Origin: an uncultured Hyphomicrobiales bacterium
Lineage (GTDB): Bacteria; Pseudomonadota; Alphaproteobacteria; Rhizobiales; Devosiaceae
Assembly: GCA_903842455.1 (NCBI GenBank)
Contig: CAIMLX010000192.1
Coordinates: 1-64,000 of the forward strand
Length of the DNA stretch: 64,000 nucleotides
Reading direction: 5' to 3'
Position numbers and translations under genes: made by a program. A model generated the notes under the pieces. It ran no database searches. It saw only the letters and a program-made list of their open reading frames with translations, and was not told where the DNA came from. Below are positions 38,572-48,737 of this stretch, piece after piece. The stretch's first letter is position 1, and each line of letters begins with the position of its first letter.

Positions 38572-38841
38572 ATGCAAGAGTACCGCGAGACTTTCGACAA
38601 TCCCCTCCGCAACCTCAGTGCCGAGCAGTTCCAGGCACTTGGTGGCAATGCTGTGGTCTACGTGAAGCACGTCAAGGGCGACGCCCTCGGCGAGGTGCTG
38701 CCCGGTACCGTGTTGTCCAACGAGGAGGATTATCACCTCGTCGTGTCGGGTGACGGCCAGCCGCTGATGATCGGTGACAGTGAAGAGGCGGTCGCGGAGT
38801 GGCTGCAGAGCCAGCCGTTCGGCATCGTCACGCTGCACTGA
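38572..38841 (+). CDS. DUF1150 family protein
   Basis: LSAEQFQALGGNAVVYVKHVKGD...FGIVTLH; downstream of hsp20. Confidence 0.88.
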   Translation: MQEYRETFDNPLRNLSAEQFQALGGNAVVYVKHVKGDALGEVLPGTVLSNEEDYHLVVSGDGQPLMIGDSEEAVAEWLQSQPFGIVTLH

Positions 38842-38913
38842 ACGCTGCAACTTACGGTGAGCGCCAGTCGGCGCTCAACCGCCCAGGTTACAACGCCGTT
38901 GGCCTGAGCCGGC

Positions 38914-39381
38914 TCAGGCGGCCTTTGTCGCCGCGACCGGCTGGGTGAGGACGGCGTAGATCTCGCCCGCATTACGAGCCCGCCGCAGCGCTTCGACGGT
39001 GCTCTCGTTGCGCAGCAGCCGGGCGACCCTAGCCAGCGCCTTGAGGTGGTCGGCGCCCGCCCCAACCGGGGCGAGCAGCATCATCATCAGGTCGACCGGC
39101 TGGTCATCGACCGCTTCGAAATCAATCGGCGTATCGAGACGGACAAACACCGCCGTCACGCCATTCAGCCCGGCGAGCTTGCCGTGCGGAATGGCGATGC
39201 CGTTGCCAAGGCCTGTCGAGCCGAGGGCTTCACGATCGCTCAGCGCTTCGAAAATCTGGCCGGCATCGCCCCGGGTCGCTTCGGCGGCGCGTTCGGCGAG
39301 CTGTCGCAGAACTTCCGTCTTGGACCTGGTTCCAGTGCAAAGGATCACGGAATCCTCTGAGAGGATATCAGCCAATTCCAT
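38914..39381 (-). CDS. ptsN: PTS IIA-like nitrogen regulatory protein
   Basis: LGSTGLGNGIAIPHGKLAGL active-site His motif. Confidence 0.95.
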   Translation of the reverse strand: MELADILSEDSVILCTGTRSKTEVLRQLAERAAEATRGDAGQIFEALSDREALGSTGLGNGIAIPHGKLAGLNGVTAVFVRLDTPIDFEAVDDQPVDLMMMLLAPVGAGADHLKALARVARLLRNESTVEALRRARNAGEIYAVLTQPVAATKAA

Positions 39382-39428
39382 CAGTAATGCCTTGTATTAG
39401 AAGCGCCGGGACGGGAGATCGTTCAGCC

Positions 39429-40001
39429 TCAGTTGGCCCGCAACGCGGGATCGATCCAGCCAATATTGCCGTCGGCGCGGCGGTAGACCACATTTAGTCC
39501 ACCGTGTCCAGCATGGCGGAAAACCACCACTTCGGCCTGGGTCAGATCGAGCTGCATGACGGCTTCGCCCACCGACATCTGGCGGAGCGATGAGGTGGAT
39601 TCGGCGATCACCGGTGGCGAGTAGTCCTCCGCCAGCTCGTCGGAATCCTCGGGCACGCCAAGCACATAGGCCGGAGCCTCCTCGGTGCTGTCGCCGTTAG
39701 CGTGGCGGCGATGTGCCTTGAGCTTCTTGTTGTAGCGGCGCAGGCGCTGCTCGATGGTATCGGCCATCTTCTCGTAGGCGAGGATGGCGTCATGGCCGTA
39801 GCCGCTCGACTGCAGCGTGGCGCCTGAGTCGAGGTGCACCATGCACAGCGCCGAAAATCCGGATCCCTCCGGTTCGAGCGTCAGGTGCCCGCTATAATTG
39901 CCATCGAAATACTTCTTGACCACGGTGTCGAAGTGGTCGGTTGCCTTCGAACGCAGGGCTTCGCCTACATCCATGTTCTTACCCGAGACGCGCAGAGTCA
40001 T
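39429..40001 (-). CDS. hpf: ribosome hibernation-promoting factor, long form
   Basis: MTLRVSGKNMDVGEALRSKATDHFDTVVKKYFDG plus C-terminal dimerisation domain. Confidence 0.93.
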   Translation of the reverse strand: MTLRVSGKNMDVGEALRSKATDHFDTVVKKYFDGNYSGHLTLEPEGSGFSALCMVHLDSGATLQSSGYGHDAILAYEKMADTIEQRLRRYNKKLKAHRRHANGDSTEEAPAYVLGVPEDSDELAEDYSPPVIAESTSSLRQMSVGEAVMQLDLTQAEVVVFRHAGHGGLNVVYRRADGNIGWIDPALRAN

Positions 40002-40171
40002 GGACTTCTCTTTTGGTTGGTTAGCATCGGGCCGGACGTCGCGGCCTGCCAACCGGCCTCGCCATCCGGTAGAGCGAGTCTAGACCCGCTCCTCCTCTGG
40101 GGCAATGCACGCAAAGTTGCGTCGGTTCATTGATTTGGAACAAGATTTTCAGGGAACTGGGGAAAAGCGCC

Positions 40172-41677
40172 TCACCGGGCGCTGGCCATTGCCCGCTTCT
40201 GGCGGCGGCGGATCACCGAGGACGCAATGTTCATGCCCTCTCGATATTTCGCGACGGTGCGACGCGCCACCTCGATACCCTGCTCCTTGTGCAGCATCTC
40301 GGCGATCGTATCGTCGGAGAGAATGTCGGCGGGCGTTTCGGCATCGATGATCTGCCGGATGCGGTGGCGCACCGTCTCGGCGGAATGGTCGGCCTCGCCG
40401 GTCGATGAGCCAAGCGCCGTCGTGAAGAAGTACTTCATCTCGAACACGCCGCGCGGCGTCATCATGTACTTGTTCGAGGTGACGCGGCTCACGGTCGACT
40501 CGTGCATCTCGATGGCGTCGGCAACCGCCTTGAGCGTCATCGGCTTGAGCTGGGTGATGCCGTGGATGAGGAAGCCATCCTGCTGCTTCACGATCTCGGC
40601 CGAGACCTTGAGGATGGTCTGCGCCCGCTGGTCGAGGCTCTTGGCCAGCCAGTTGGCGGTGGCGAGACAGTCGGTGAGGAAGGTTTTCTCGGTGGCGTCG
40701 CGCGTCTTCTTGGTCACGGAGGCGTAGTACTGCCGGTTGATCAGGACGCGCGGCAGCGTTTCGGCATTGAGTTCGATCTGCCAGCCGCCCTGCGGTGCCT
40801 CGCGCACGAACACATCGGGCACAACCGACTCCACCGGCCCGCGCTCGAAGGCCCGGCCGGGCTTGGGGTCGAGCTCCCGCAGTTCGGCCAGCATGTCGAG
40901 CAGGTCCTCCCGGTCGCAGCCGACGGCCCGGGCGAGACGGGCCATGTCGTGTTCCGCGATGAGGTGGAGGTGGTCGAGCAGCCGAGCCATCATCGGGTCG
41001 AGCCGGTCGCGCTCGCGCAGCTGCAGCGCCAGGCATTCGCGGACGTCGCGGGCGAACAGCCCGACCGGCTCGCAGCCATGCAGCTTCTCGAGCACTGCCT
41101 CGACGATCGCGAGCGGCGCGCCGAGCTGCTCGGCAACGGACTGCAGTTCGATGGCGAGGTAACCGGCCTCGTTGAGCCCGTCGATCAGGAACTGGGCGAT
41201 CAGCCGTTCGGCCGGATCGCTCAGCAGCAGCACGACCTGCGACTCGAGGTGCTCGGAGAGGCTGAGGCGAGCCGCGACGAACTGGTCGAGATCGGCGGAT
41301 TCCTCGCCGCTGGCCCCCCGCTCGTTCCACTGCGGAACGTCGCTCAGTCGGTCCTGCGCCGCCTGTTCGGGGAAGACGTTCTCGACCTCGGTGTCGAAGC
41401 CGTTGGCGATGGAGTCGGCGGACTGGATGCGGTCGCCAAAGTCGACGGTGTCCTCGGAGGCGTTGAGTTCGACCAGCCGCTCCGGCGGCTCGGCGGGTTC
41501 CTCGCCCGGCTCGCTACCGTCTTCGCGCTCCAGCAGCGGGTTTCGCAGCAGCTCTGCATCGACGAAGGCGCCCAATTCGAGATGGCTGAGCTGCAGCAGC
41601 CGGATCGACTGCATCAGCTGCGGCGTCAGCGTCAGGCCGAGGCCCTGCTTGACCTCCAGCCGCGGCGACATTGCCAT
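40172..41677 (-). CDS. rpoN: RNA polymerase sigma-54 factor
   Basis: MAMSPRLEVKQGLGLTLTPQLMQSIRLLQLSHLEL; RpoN-box region (ARRTVAKYREGMNIASSVIRRRQKR). Confidence 0.98.
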   Translation of the reverse strand: MAMSPRLEVKQGLGLTLTPQLMQSIRLLQLSHLELGAFVDAELLRNPLLEREDGSEPGEEPAEPPERLVELNASEDTVDFGDRIQSADSIANGFDTEVENVFPEQAAQDRLSDVPQWNERGASGEESADLDQFVAARLSLSEHLESQVVLLLSDPAERLIAQFLIDGLNEAGYLAIELQSVAEQLGAPLAIVEAVLEKLHGCEPVGLFARDVRECLALQLRERDRLDPMMARLLDHLHLIAEHDMARLARAVGCDREDLLDMLAELRELDPKPGRAFERGPVESVVPDVFVREAPQGGWQIELNAETLPRVLINRQYYASVTKKTRDATEKTFLTDCLATANWLAKSLDQRAQTILKVSAEIVKQQDGFLIHGITQLKPMTLKAVADAIEMHESTVSRVTSNKYMMTPRGVFEMKYFFTTALGSSTGEADHSAETVRHRIRQIIDAETPADILSDDTIAEMLHKEQGIEVARRTVAKYREGMNIASSVIRRRQKRAMASAR

Positions 41678-41795
41678 GCGTATGGTACTCCCGGCTCACA
41701 AATCGCGCGTCCCGGGCGGACCATGACTCATCAAGGGATCGAAGGCAAGAAGTGTGCCAAGGGTGGTTAAGAGGCGTGGCAGCGGCGCGCCGCCG

Positions 41796-42566
41796 TCACA
41801 CCTCGAACGATTCTCCCAGGTACACCCGCCGGGCTTCCGGATCGGCGGCGATGACGTCGGGGCGGCCCTGGATCATTACGTGGCCCTCGTGAATCAGGTA
41901 GGCCCGGTCGACCAGCGACAGGGTCTCGCGCACCGAGTGGTCGGTGATCAACACGCCGATGCCGCGGGTGGTCAGCTGCCGCACCAGGGTCTTCACTTCG
42001 GCCACGGCGATCGGATCGACGCCGGCAAAGGGTTCGTCGAGCAGCATGAAGACCGGATCGGTCGCCACCGCACGGGCGATCTCGACGCGCCGCCGCTCCC
42101 CGCCCGACAGCGCCATGGCGTTGGACTTGGCGATATGGCCGATGCCGAACTCGTCGAGCAGTGCGCCGAGTCGGGCCATGCGGTCGCGCCGCTTCGGCAC
42201 GTGCCCCTCGAGCACGGCGAGGATGTTGCCCTCGACGCTGAGGCCCCGGAAGATCGACGGCTCCTGCGGCAGGTAGCCGATGCCGAGCCGTCCGCGCTGG
42301 AACAGCGGCAGGTCGGTGATGACGCGTCCATCGAGCAGGATGCGGCCGGCATCGGGTTTGACGAGGCCCATGATCATGGTGAAGACGGTGGTCTTGCCGG
42401 CGCCGTTCGGCCCCAAGAGCCCGACGGCTTCGCCGCGTCGCACGGCGATGGACACGTTGCCGACGACAGGACGCTTGCCGAAGCTCTTCTTCAGGCCCAG
42501 CGCCACCAGCCAGCCGGTCTGGTCGACCGGCTGTTTCTGGGCGGCAGGAGCGACGGGCGCATTCAT
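41796..42566 (-). CDS. lptB: LPS export ABC transporter ATP-binding protein
   Basis: Walker A GLLGPNGAGKTT; signature LSGGERRRVEIARAV; DHSVRETLSLVDRAYLIHEG. Confidence 0.97.
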   Translation of the reverse strand: MNAPVAPAAQKQPVDQTGWLVALGLKKSFGKRPVVGNVSIAVRRGEAVGLLGPNGAGKTTVFTMIMGLVKPDAGRILLDGRVITDLPLFQRGRLGIGYLPQEPSIFRGLSVEGNILAVLEGHVPKRRDRMARLGALLDEFGIGHIAKSNAMALSGGERRRVEIARAVATDPVFMLLDEPFAGVDPIAVAEVKTLVRQLTTRGIGVLITDHSVRETLSLVDRAYLIHEGHVMIQGRPDVIAADPEARRVYLGESFEV

Positions 42567-43018
42567 TGCGGGGTGAAGACGCCGGTGACCCGGCCCCCTT
42601 CGCTGCCCCTGAACACCGAGGTGTTGCTGGAAAGGTTGATGGTGAGCTCGGGCCCGCTCATCGTCCCGCCCGCGCTCTTGACCTTGACGTTGCCGCTGAG
42701 CCGCACGATTGAGTTGTCGGGGGTAAAGACGGCGCGGCTGCCGGTGGCTTCCTGTCCCGTGGTCTTGATGCGGACGTTGCCGGTGGCATCCAACCCGTCG
42801 ATGTCGCCCTCGCCGCCGGTCCCGTAGTTCACCACCGCCTTGTCGGCCCACATGGTCATCGCGCCGCGCGAAATCACCACTGCGCCGGTGAAGGTCGCCT
42901 TGTTGGTTGCCTGATCGATGACGAAGCTGTCGGCCGTGATCTTCACCGGCGTGCCGGCGGCGAGGGCCGGGAGGGCGAAGCTGCAGAGCGCCAGCAGCAG
43001 GGCAAGCAGGACCTTCAT
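42563..43018 (-). CDS. lptA: LptA/OstA family protein
   Basis: Signal peptide and OstA repeat pattern; gene context. Confidence 0.9.
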   Translation of the reverse strand: MKVLLALLLALCSFALPALAAGTPVKITADSFVIDQATNKATFTGAVVISRGAMTMWADKAVVNYGTGGEGDIDGLDATGNVRIKTTGQEATGSRAVFTPDNSIVRLSGNVKVKSAGGTMSGPELTINLSSNTSVFRGSEGGRVTGVFTPQ

Positions 43019-43689
43019 TGGACAAGCTCCATCACCGGCGGGGCGTCCTCGATGGCGCCGCCCGGCGTATCGGGGAGGGTGACGGTGGCGCGGGTGAACG
43101 TCCACACCTTGGTGTTGCCGTCATAGGTCATGCCCTCGGACTGCACCTGCATGCCGGCCGGGAAGGTCAGGTCGACGGCGCCGTGCGCCACCATGGCATA
43201 GTTGAGCATGTCGCCGAAAAAGTCCTCGAACGTCCCGTGGAGGCCGTCATTGCTCGTCACCCCCAGCGTGCCGGGCACGGTGAGGGTCTGCGCGGTCGTC
43301 TGCATCGCCGCAGCGGGCGCTTGGGCGCTGAAGGTAACGCCAAGAGTCGAGGTCATGGTGAATACCGCGTCGGTCATGTCGACGAGGTCGGTGCCGCCGA
43401 TCCGCACCTTGGCCATCCCCGCCGTCGCCGCATAGAGCGTACCGTCATCGCCGACTGCCGTCACCCTTGGGGCTTCCACCACCAGGTTGTCGCGATCGAT
43501 GTGGATCGAGGCGAAGCCGAACTGCTCGCGCAGGTTGTCGAGCACGATGCCGCCGAGCACCACGGCCAGCACGATGACACCGGCGAGGGGCAGCGCGATG
43601 CGGAGCACGCCGACCAGCCGGTTGCGCCGCGTCAGCGTTCCGTAGAGACGCTCGCGGGCAGGATCCGGCGCGACGGCGAAGCCCGCCAT
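43015..43689 (-). CDS. lptC: LPS export ABC transporter periplasmic protein LptC
   Basis: N-terminal TM, LptC-like context. Confidence 0.88.
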   Translation of the reverse strand: MAGFAVAPDPARERLYGTLTRRNRLVGVLRIALPLAGVIVLAVVLGGIVLDNLREQFGFASIHIDRDNLVVEAPRVTAVGDDGTLYAATAGMAKVRIGGTDLVDMTDAVFTMTSTLGVTFSAQAPAAAMQTTAQTLTVPGTLGVTSNDGLHGTFEDFFGDMLNYAMVAHGAVDLTFPAGMQVQSEGMTYDGNTKVWTFTRATVTLPDTPGGAIEDAPPVMELVQ

Positions 43690-44303
43690 CAGCTATGCGC
43701 GAAGATGTCCGTCTCGCCCCAGCCCATCAGGTCGAGATCGATCCGGTGCTTCAGGAAGTCGAAGCAGGCCTGCGCCAGCACCAGCCGGCCCTCGCGCTTC
43801 AGCATGCGATCGAGGTGGCGCTTCAGGTCGTGCAGGTAGAGCACGTCGGAGGCGGCGTATTCGAGCTGCGCGTCGGAAATCTTCTCGGCGCCCCAGTCAG
43901 AGCTCTGCTGCTGCTTGGAGAGGTCGACGTTCAGCAGTTCCTTGACGATGTCCTTGAGGCCGTGCCGGTCGGTATAGGTCCGGCAAAGCTTGCTGGCGAT
44001 CTTGGTGCAGTAGACCGGCCCGGTGATCACGCCGAAGCGGTTCTTCAGCACCGCGATGTCGAAGCGCGCATAGTGGAAGATCTTGGTGACGTTCGGGTCG
44101 CCGAGGAGCTTCACCAGATTGGGGGCGTCGTTGAGGCCCGCCGGGATCTGCACCACGTCGGCGCTGCCGTCTCCGGGCGACAGCTGGACCACGCAGAGCC
44201 GGTCGCGATGCGGCAGCAGACCCATCGTCTCGGTGTCGATCGCCACCTCCTTGCCGTAGCGCGAGAGGTCGGGCAGGTCGCCGCGGTGGAGACGAATTGT
44301 CAT
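43689..44303 (-). CDS. rnd: ribonuclease D (3'-5' exonuclease)
   Basis: VAIDTETMGLLPHRDRLCVVQLS; KIFHYARFDIAVL; YAASDVLYLHDL. Confidence 0.93.
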   Translation of the reverse strand: MTIRLHRGDLPDLSRYGKEVAIDTETMGLLPHRDRLCVVQLSPGDGSADVVQIPAGLNDAPNLVKLLGDPNVTKIFHYARFDIAVLKNRFGVITGPVYCTKIASKLCRTYTDRHGLKDIVKELLNVDLSKQQQSSDWGAEKISDAQLEYAASDVLYLHDLKRHLDRMLKREGRLVLAQACFDFLKHRIDLDLMGWGETDIFAHS

Positions 44304-44424
44304 GTGTTGGTCCCGGATCAATACTGACGTTCTGATGCCACAGCATAAAGGCGTTGGAAAGGCCACGGCAGTTTGGCTACATAGCCCGCCGGCGGCGTCG
44401 CGGCAGATCGGGTTTGCGTAAATC

Positions 44425-46284
44425 ATGCTGAGTAAGGTGAGGGACCGGCTGAGCGGTCTGTCGCGTGGGGCCAAGCGCGCCATCCTGATCGGCTTCGACT
44501 TCCTGGCCCTGTTCGTCGCGCTGTGGCTTAGCTTCACCATCCGGCTGGGCGGGTCGTTCAGCCCGACCTGGTACCACTGGCTGCTGATGATGGCCGCGCC
44601 GTTCATCGCCATCCCGGTCTTCGTGCGGATGGGGCTGTACCGGGCGGTGATCCGCTACCTGCCCGAGCGCGCCTTCATCACCGTCATCCAGGCGATGACG
44701 CTGGCGACGCTGCTGTGGGTGGTGGCGCTGTATTTCGCCGAGGCGACGCGCTTCGCCATCTTCCCGCGCACGGTGCCGCTGTTCTACTTCATCTTCGGCA
44801 CGCTGATGATCGGCGGGGCCCGCTTTGTCGCCAAGGCCGCGCTGTCGACGCCGGAGCAGAGCCTTGGGCGCGAATCGGGCGTCGTGATCTACGGGGCGGG
44901 CCCATCGGGCACCCAGCTGGCCGGGGCGCTGACGACGCAGGGGCGCAAATATGTCGCCGCCTTTCTCGACGATGACCCGTCGCTGTGGGGGCGGGATGTG
45001 GCGGGCTACCGGGTTTACCCGCCCGATCAGCTCGAGGCACTGGTGCGCAACCGGGGCGTGCGCGAGGTGATCCTCTCGCTCCCCACCGCCGATGCGCCGA
45101 CCCGCAGCCGCATCATCGAGACGCTGAGCCGGCAGCCGGTGAAGATCCGCACCCTGCCGGCGATTTCCGATCTCGCGTCGGGCAAGTACATGGTCAGCCA
45201 GCTGAGGGCCATCGACATCGACGACCTGCTGGGCCGCTCGGCCGCACCGGCAGATCCGACGCTGTTCGAGTCCCTGCTCGCCGGCCGCACCATCATGGTC
45301 ACCGGCGCCGGCGGCTCGATCGGCTCGGAGCTGACGCGGCTGATCGCCAAGTGGCATCCCAGAAAGCTCGTGCTGCTCGAAGCGAACGAGTTCGCGCTCT
45401 ACGAGATCGAGCGGACGCTGAAACTCGCCAACGGCACGCTGGTGGTGCCGGTGCTGGGCTCGGTGGGCGATGCGGCGCTGGTCCGGCGCACGCTGCAGGC
45501 GCATGGCGTACAGGTGATCTTCCACACTGCCGCGCACAAGCATGTGCCGCTGGTCGAGAGCAACGCGCTCGAAGGGGTGCGCAACAACGTCATCGGCACG
45601 CGCGTGCTGGTGGAGGCAGCGCGTGATGCCGGGGTCGAGCGCTTCGTGCTGATCTCGACCGACAAGGCGGTGCGGCCAAGCTCCGTGATGGGCGCCACCA
45701 AGCGCTGGGCCGAACTGATCGTTCGCCATTACGGCGAGCAGGGCGATCCGGCCCGGCAGCGCTTCTGCGCCGTGCGCTTCGGCAATGTGCTGGGCTCGAA
45801 CGGCTCGGTGGTGCCGCTGTTCCGCGAGCAGATCGCGGCGGGCGGGCCGGTGACGCTGACCGATGACCGGATGACGCGCTATTTCATGTCGATCCACGAG
45901 GCGGCCGAGCTGATCGTCCAGGCCGGGGCGCTGAGCGAGGGTGGCGACATCTTCCTGCTCGACATGGGCGAGCCGATCCGCATCCGCGACCTGGCGGAGA
46001 ACATGATCCGCCTTGCGGGGCTCACCGAACGGTCTGCCATCAACCCCGGCGGGGATATCGAGATCGCCGTCACGGGCAGCCGCCCCGGCGAAAAGCTGTA
46101 CGAGGAGCTGTTCTACGACCCGGCGCACGCGACCCGTACGGCGCAGCCGCGCATCTTCCGCTCGCCGTCGGCGGCGCGCGGCACCGCCGACCTCGACGCG
46201 GCGCTGCAGAGGCTTGAAGCGGCTCTTCAGGCCGAGGACGAGCCGGCGGTGCGGAAGGTGCTGTTCGAGTATGTCACCGAGTGA
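44425..46284 (+). CDS. polysaccharide biosynthesis nucleoside-diphosphate-sugar epimerase (CapD/WbpM-like)
   Basis: N-terminal TM region; GYRVYPP; MVTGAGGSIGSELTRLIAKWHP; STDKAVRPSSVMGATKRWAEL. Confidence 0.93.
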   Translation: MLSKVRDRLSGLSRGAKRAILIGFDFLALFVALWLSFTIRLGGSFSPTWYHWLLMMAAPFIAIPVFVRMGLYRAVIRYLPERAFITVIQAMTLATLLWVVALYFAEATRFAIFPRTVPLFYFIFGTLMIGGARFVAKAALSTPEQSLGRESGVVIYGAGPSGTQLAGALTTQGRKYVAAFLDDDPSLWGRDVAGYRVYPPDQLEALVRNRGVREVILSLPTADAPTRSRIIETLSRQPVKIRTLPAISDLASGKYMVSQLRAIDIDDLLGRSAAPADPTLFESLLAGRTIMVTGAGGSIGSELTRLIAKWHPRKLVLLEANEFALYEIERTLKLANGTLVVPVLGSVGDAALVRRTLQAHGVQVIFHTAAHKHVPLVESNALEGVRNNVIGTRVLVEAARDAGVERFVLISTDKAVRPSSVMGATKRWAELIVRHYGEQGDPARQRFCAVRFGNVLGSNGSVVPLFREQIAAGGPVTLTDDRMTRYFMSIHEAAELIVQAGALSEGGDIFLLDMGEPIRIRDLAENMIRLAGLTERSAINPGGDIEIAVTGSRPGEKLYEELFYDPAHATRTAQPRIFRSPSAARGTADLDAALQRLEAALQAEDEPAVRKVLFEYVTE

Positions 46285-46418
46285 CCGTTGGGTGCCGGTA
46301 ACTGCCCATTAACGCTGCTGTCGCGTTAGGCGACGCCGTTAACGAAGCTTACCGGACCGCCGCTTAGGCTTGCTCTGCTGAGGCCGAGAATTGGTCTCGC
46401 GGCATGGGGGCATACCGA

Positions 46419-46943
46419 ATGAAGCGCACTCGCGGACTGCGTCTTGGCTTTATCGCACTGGCGCTGGTGGTCTTGCCGCTCTCGGCCTGCAGTTCGGCCG
46501 GCGGCCTGACCGGCATGAGCAGCTTCGGCAACAACAAGCTGCAGGTCGCCGAGATCGACGGCATCGGCGACTACACCGCCGACCGGGCCCTGCGCGAGGC
46601 CCGCGGGCACTTCCGCAACAACGATTTCGGCCACTCGGCGGCGCTCTACAAGCGCGCGGTGGAACTCAACCCCAAGAACGCCGAAGGCTATGTGGGCCTC
46701 AGCGCTTCGTACGACCGGCTGGGGCGCTTCGACCTGTCGGACCGGGTTTATGCCTCGCTCTACGGCATCACCGGCGGCACCGCGCAGTACTACAACAATG
46801 TCGGCTATTCCTACATGCTGCGCGGCAATGTCAGCGCCGCGCTGACCAACTTCAAGAAGGCCCGCGCGCTCGACCCGGGCAACATCGTGGTCGCCAACAA
46901 CATCCAGATCCTGCAGAACGCCGCCGCAGCGAACCGGGCGTAA
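46419..46943 (+). CDS. TPR-repeat lipoprotein, TadD-like
   Basis: Lipobox VLPLSACSS; TPR repeats; next to cpaC/cpaB. Confidence 0.75.
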   Translation: MKRTRGLRLGFIALALVVLPLSACSSAGGLTGMSSFGNNKLQVAEIDGIGDYTADRALREARGHFRNNDFGHSAALYKRAVELNPKNAEGYVGLSASYDRLGRFDLSDRVYASLYGITGGTAQYYNNVGYSYMLRGNVSAALTNFKKARALDPGNIVVANNIQILQNAAAANRA

Positions 46944-47012
46944 GCGGCCAGCCCGGTTCAAAAGCTTCAGACTTGCCGGGGTGCTCTAGCGCTCAGCGGG
47001 CGACCACTTGGA

Positions 47013-47261
47013 TCACTCCGCAGGCGCCGCTTCCGTGCCGCCGGTCGGCGTCTTCGGCGGGACGTAGCCGTCCTTCCCGAGCCCCTTGGTCGAGTAGGCG
47101 GAATCGCGGGCCGGATCGGTGGTCTGCGCCTCGAGGTTGGCCTTCACCGCGTCGCCCGCGCTGTAGCCCACCTTGTCGGTGCGCTGCAGGTAGTCGTAGG
47201 TGCACCCGCCGAGCGTGAGGGCCGCGGCAGTGCCGCAGAGGAACAGCGCCAGCCGGGTCAA
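47013..47261 (-). CDS. small lipoprotein (TTG start), coupled to cpaC
   Basis: LALFLCGTAAALTLGGCTYDYLQRTDKVGYSAGDAVKAN; TTG overlaps the cpaC TGA. Confidence 0.65.
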   Translation of the reverse strand: MTRLALFLCGTAAALTLGGCTYDYLQRTDKVGYSAGDAVKANLEAQTTDPARDSAYSTKGLGKDGYVPPKTPTGGTEAAPAE

Positions 47262-48637
47262 TTGCCGTCTCCCAGATCGATGATGTAGCCGTAGGGCCCG
47301 ATCACGCCCTCGCCGGTCTGGAAATTCTTCAGCATCTTGGGCGTGACTTCCATCTGGCCGAGCGCAAAGAACTCGACGTCGTTGGCCGGCCGCGTCTGGT
47401 CGAGCGGCGATGCCGGGACCTGGCCGGGCGTCAGCGGCTGCACCAGCCGCGGCGTGACGATGACCACCAGTTCGGTATCGTGCTTCTGGTAGCTCGACGA
47501 CTTGAACAGCGAGCCGAGGATCGGCACGTCGCCGATCCACGGCAACTGGTCCTGGCTCATCTTGGAGTCGTTCTGCAGCAGGCCGGCGACGGCGAAGCTC
47601 TGTCCGTCGCGCAGTTCCACCGTCGCATCGAGGGTGCGGGTGTTGAAGATCGGGTCGTTGCCGGCGGTGAAGCCGTTGAGGCCGCTCACTTCGGGCTGCA
47701 GGTGAATCTGGATGCGGCCGCCATCGAGCACCACCGGGGTGAAGCCGAGCAGCACGCCGAACTGGCGATACTGCAGCCCGACATTGCCGTTCTGGTCAGC
47801 GGTGCGGATGGGCACTTCGCCGCCCGCGAGGAAGCTCGCCTTGACGCCCGAGAGCGTGGTGAGGTTCGGCTCGGCCAGCGTCCGCACCAGCGCCTTGCTT
47901 TCGAGCGCGCTGATCGTGGCGTTGAGGCTGATGCCGCCCGAGATGACGCTCGTCATGAACTGCGAGAACGAGCCGTCGGAGGTCCTGTTGACGTTGACGC
48001 CGACGCCGCCGACCTCGCCGCTCCAGGCGATGCCAAGGTCGCGCCCCGCGTCGCGCTGGGCCTCGAGAATGCGGACCTCAAGATTGACCTGCTGGCCGCC
48101 GGTCAGCGTGACCGTGTTGATGATCTGCGGGCTGCCATACTGGGCGACGATGGCCAGCACCTTGTCCATGGTCACCGCGTCGGTGACGCTGCCGCTGAGC
48201 TTGACCCGGCCGTTGACGGTCGAAACCTTGATATCGGCCGAGGGCACGCCGGCGCGGATCGAGCGCGCCATGTCGGCCGTGTCGGCGCCGACTTCGACGG
48301 CGAGGAGGCCGACCGGCTTTCCCTCGGCGGAATAGAGGTTGACCGTGGTGGTGCCGAAGTTCTTGCCGGCGAGGTAGATCGAGCGGTCGGTGATGGGCTG
48401 GGCATCGGCGATCAGCGGGTCGGCCGAAACGACCTTGCCGACGGGCTCCGAGATCACCACCGTCACCGCCTGCGACATGGGCAGGTTGATGCGCATCACC
48501 GAGGTGGTGGAGAGGTCGTAGGTCACGGTTTGCGCGAGGGCCGGAGCGGCGATGCCGAACACCAGCAGCGCCAGCAGCAGCGTGAGCAGCTGCAAGCCGC
48601 CCTGGGCAGGTTCGAGGTGGAGGCGGCGCGCGGTCAA
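47258..48637 (-). CDS. cpaC: Tad/Flp pilus secretin CpaC/RcpA
   Basis: BON/secretin domains: VNLEVRILEAQRD; FLAGGEVPI; GVLLGFTPVVLDGGRIQIHLQPEVS. Confidence 0.93.
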   Translation of the reverse strand: MTARRLHLEPAQGGLQLLTLLLALLVFGIAAPALAQTVTYDLSTTSVMRINLPMSQAVTVVISEPVGKVVSADPLIADAQPITDRSIYLAGKNFGTTTVNLYSAEGKPVGLLAVEVGADTADMARSIRAGVPSADIKVSTVNGRVKLSGSVTDAVTMDKVLAIVAQYGSPQIINTVTLTGGQQVNLEVRILEAQRDAGRDLGIAWSGEVGGVGVNVNRTSDGSFSQFMTSVISGGISLNATISALESKALVRTLAEPNLTTLSGVKASFLAGGEVPIRTADQNGNVGLQYRQFGVLLGFTPVVLDGGRIQIHLQPEVSGLNGFTAGNDPIFNTRTLDATVELRDGQSFAVAGLLQNDSKMSQDQLPWIGDVPILGSLFKSSSYQKHDTELVVIVTPRLVQPLTPGQVPASPLDQTRPANDVEFFALGQMEVTPKMLKNFQTGEGVIGPYGYIIDLGDGN

Positions 48638-48737
48638 ATTCGGTACTCTTTACTCAGTCGGGTCCACTGCAAACGATAGCAACCCATGGTCAATGCCGGC
48701 TTAACGCGCGGGTGGCGGCTGTTCCGTCCACGCTTGC

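Noticed and set aside
44377-46128. 583-aa minus-strand ORF
   Set aside because: Antisense to the CapD/WbpM-like epimerase
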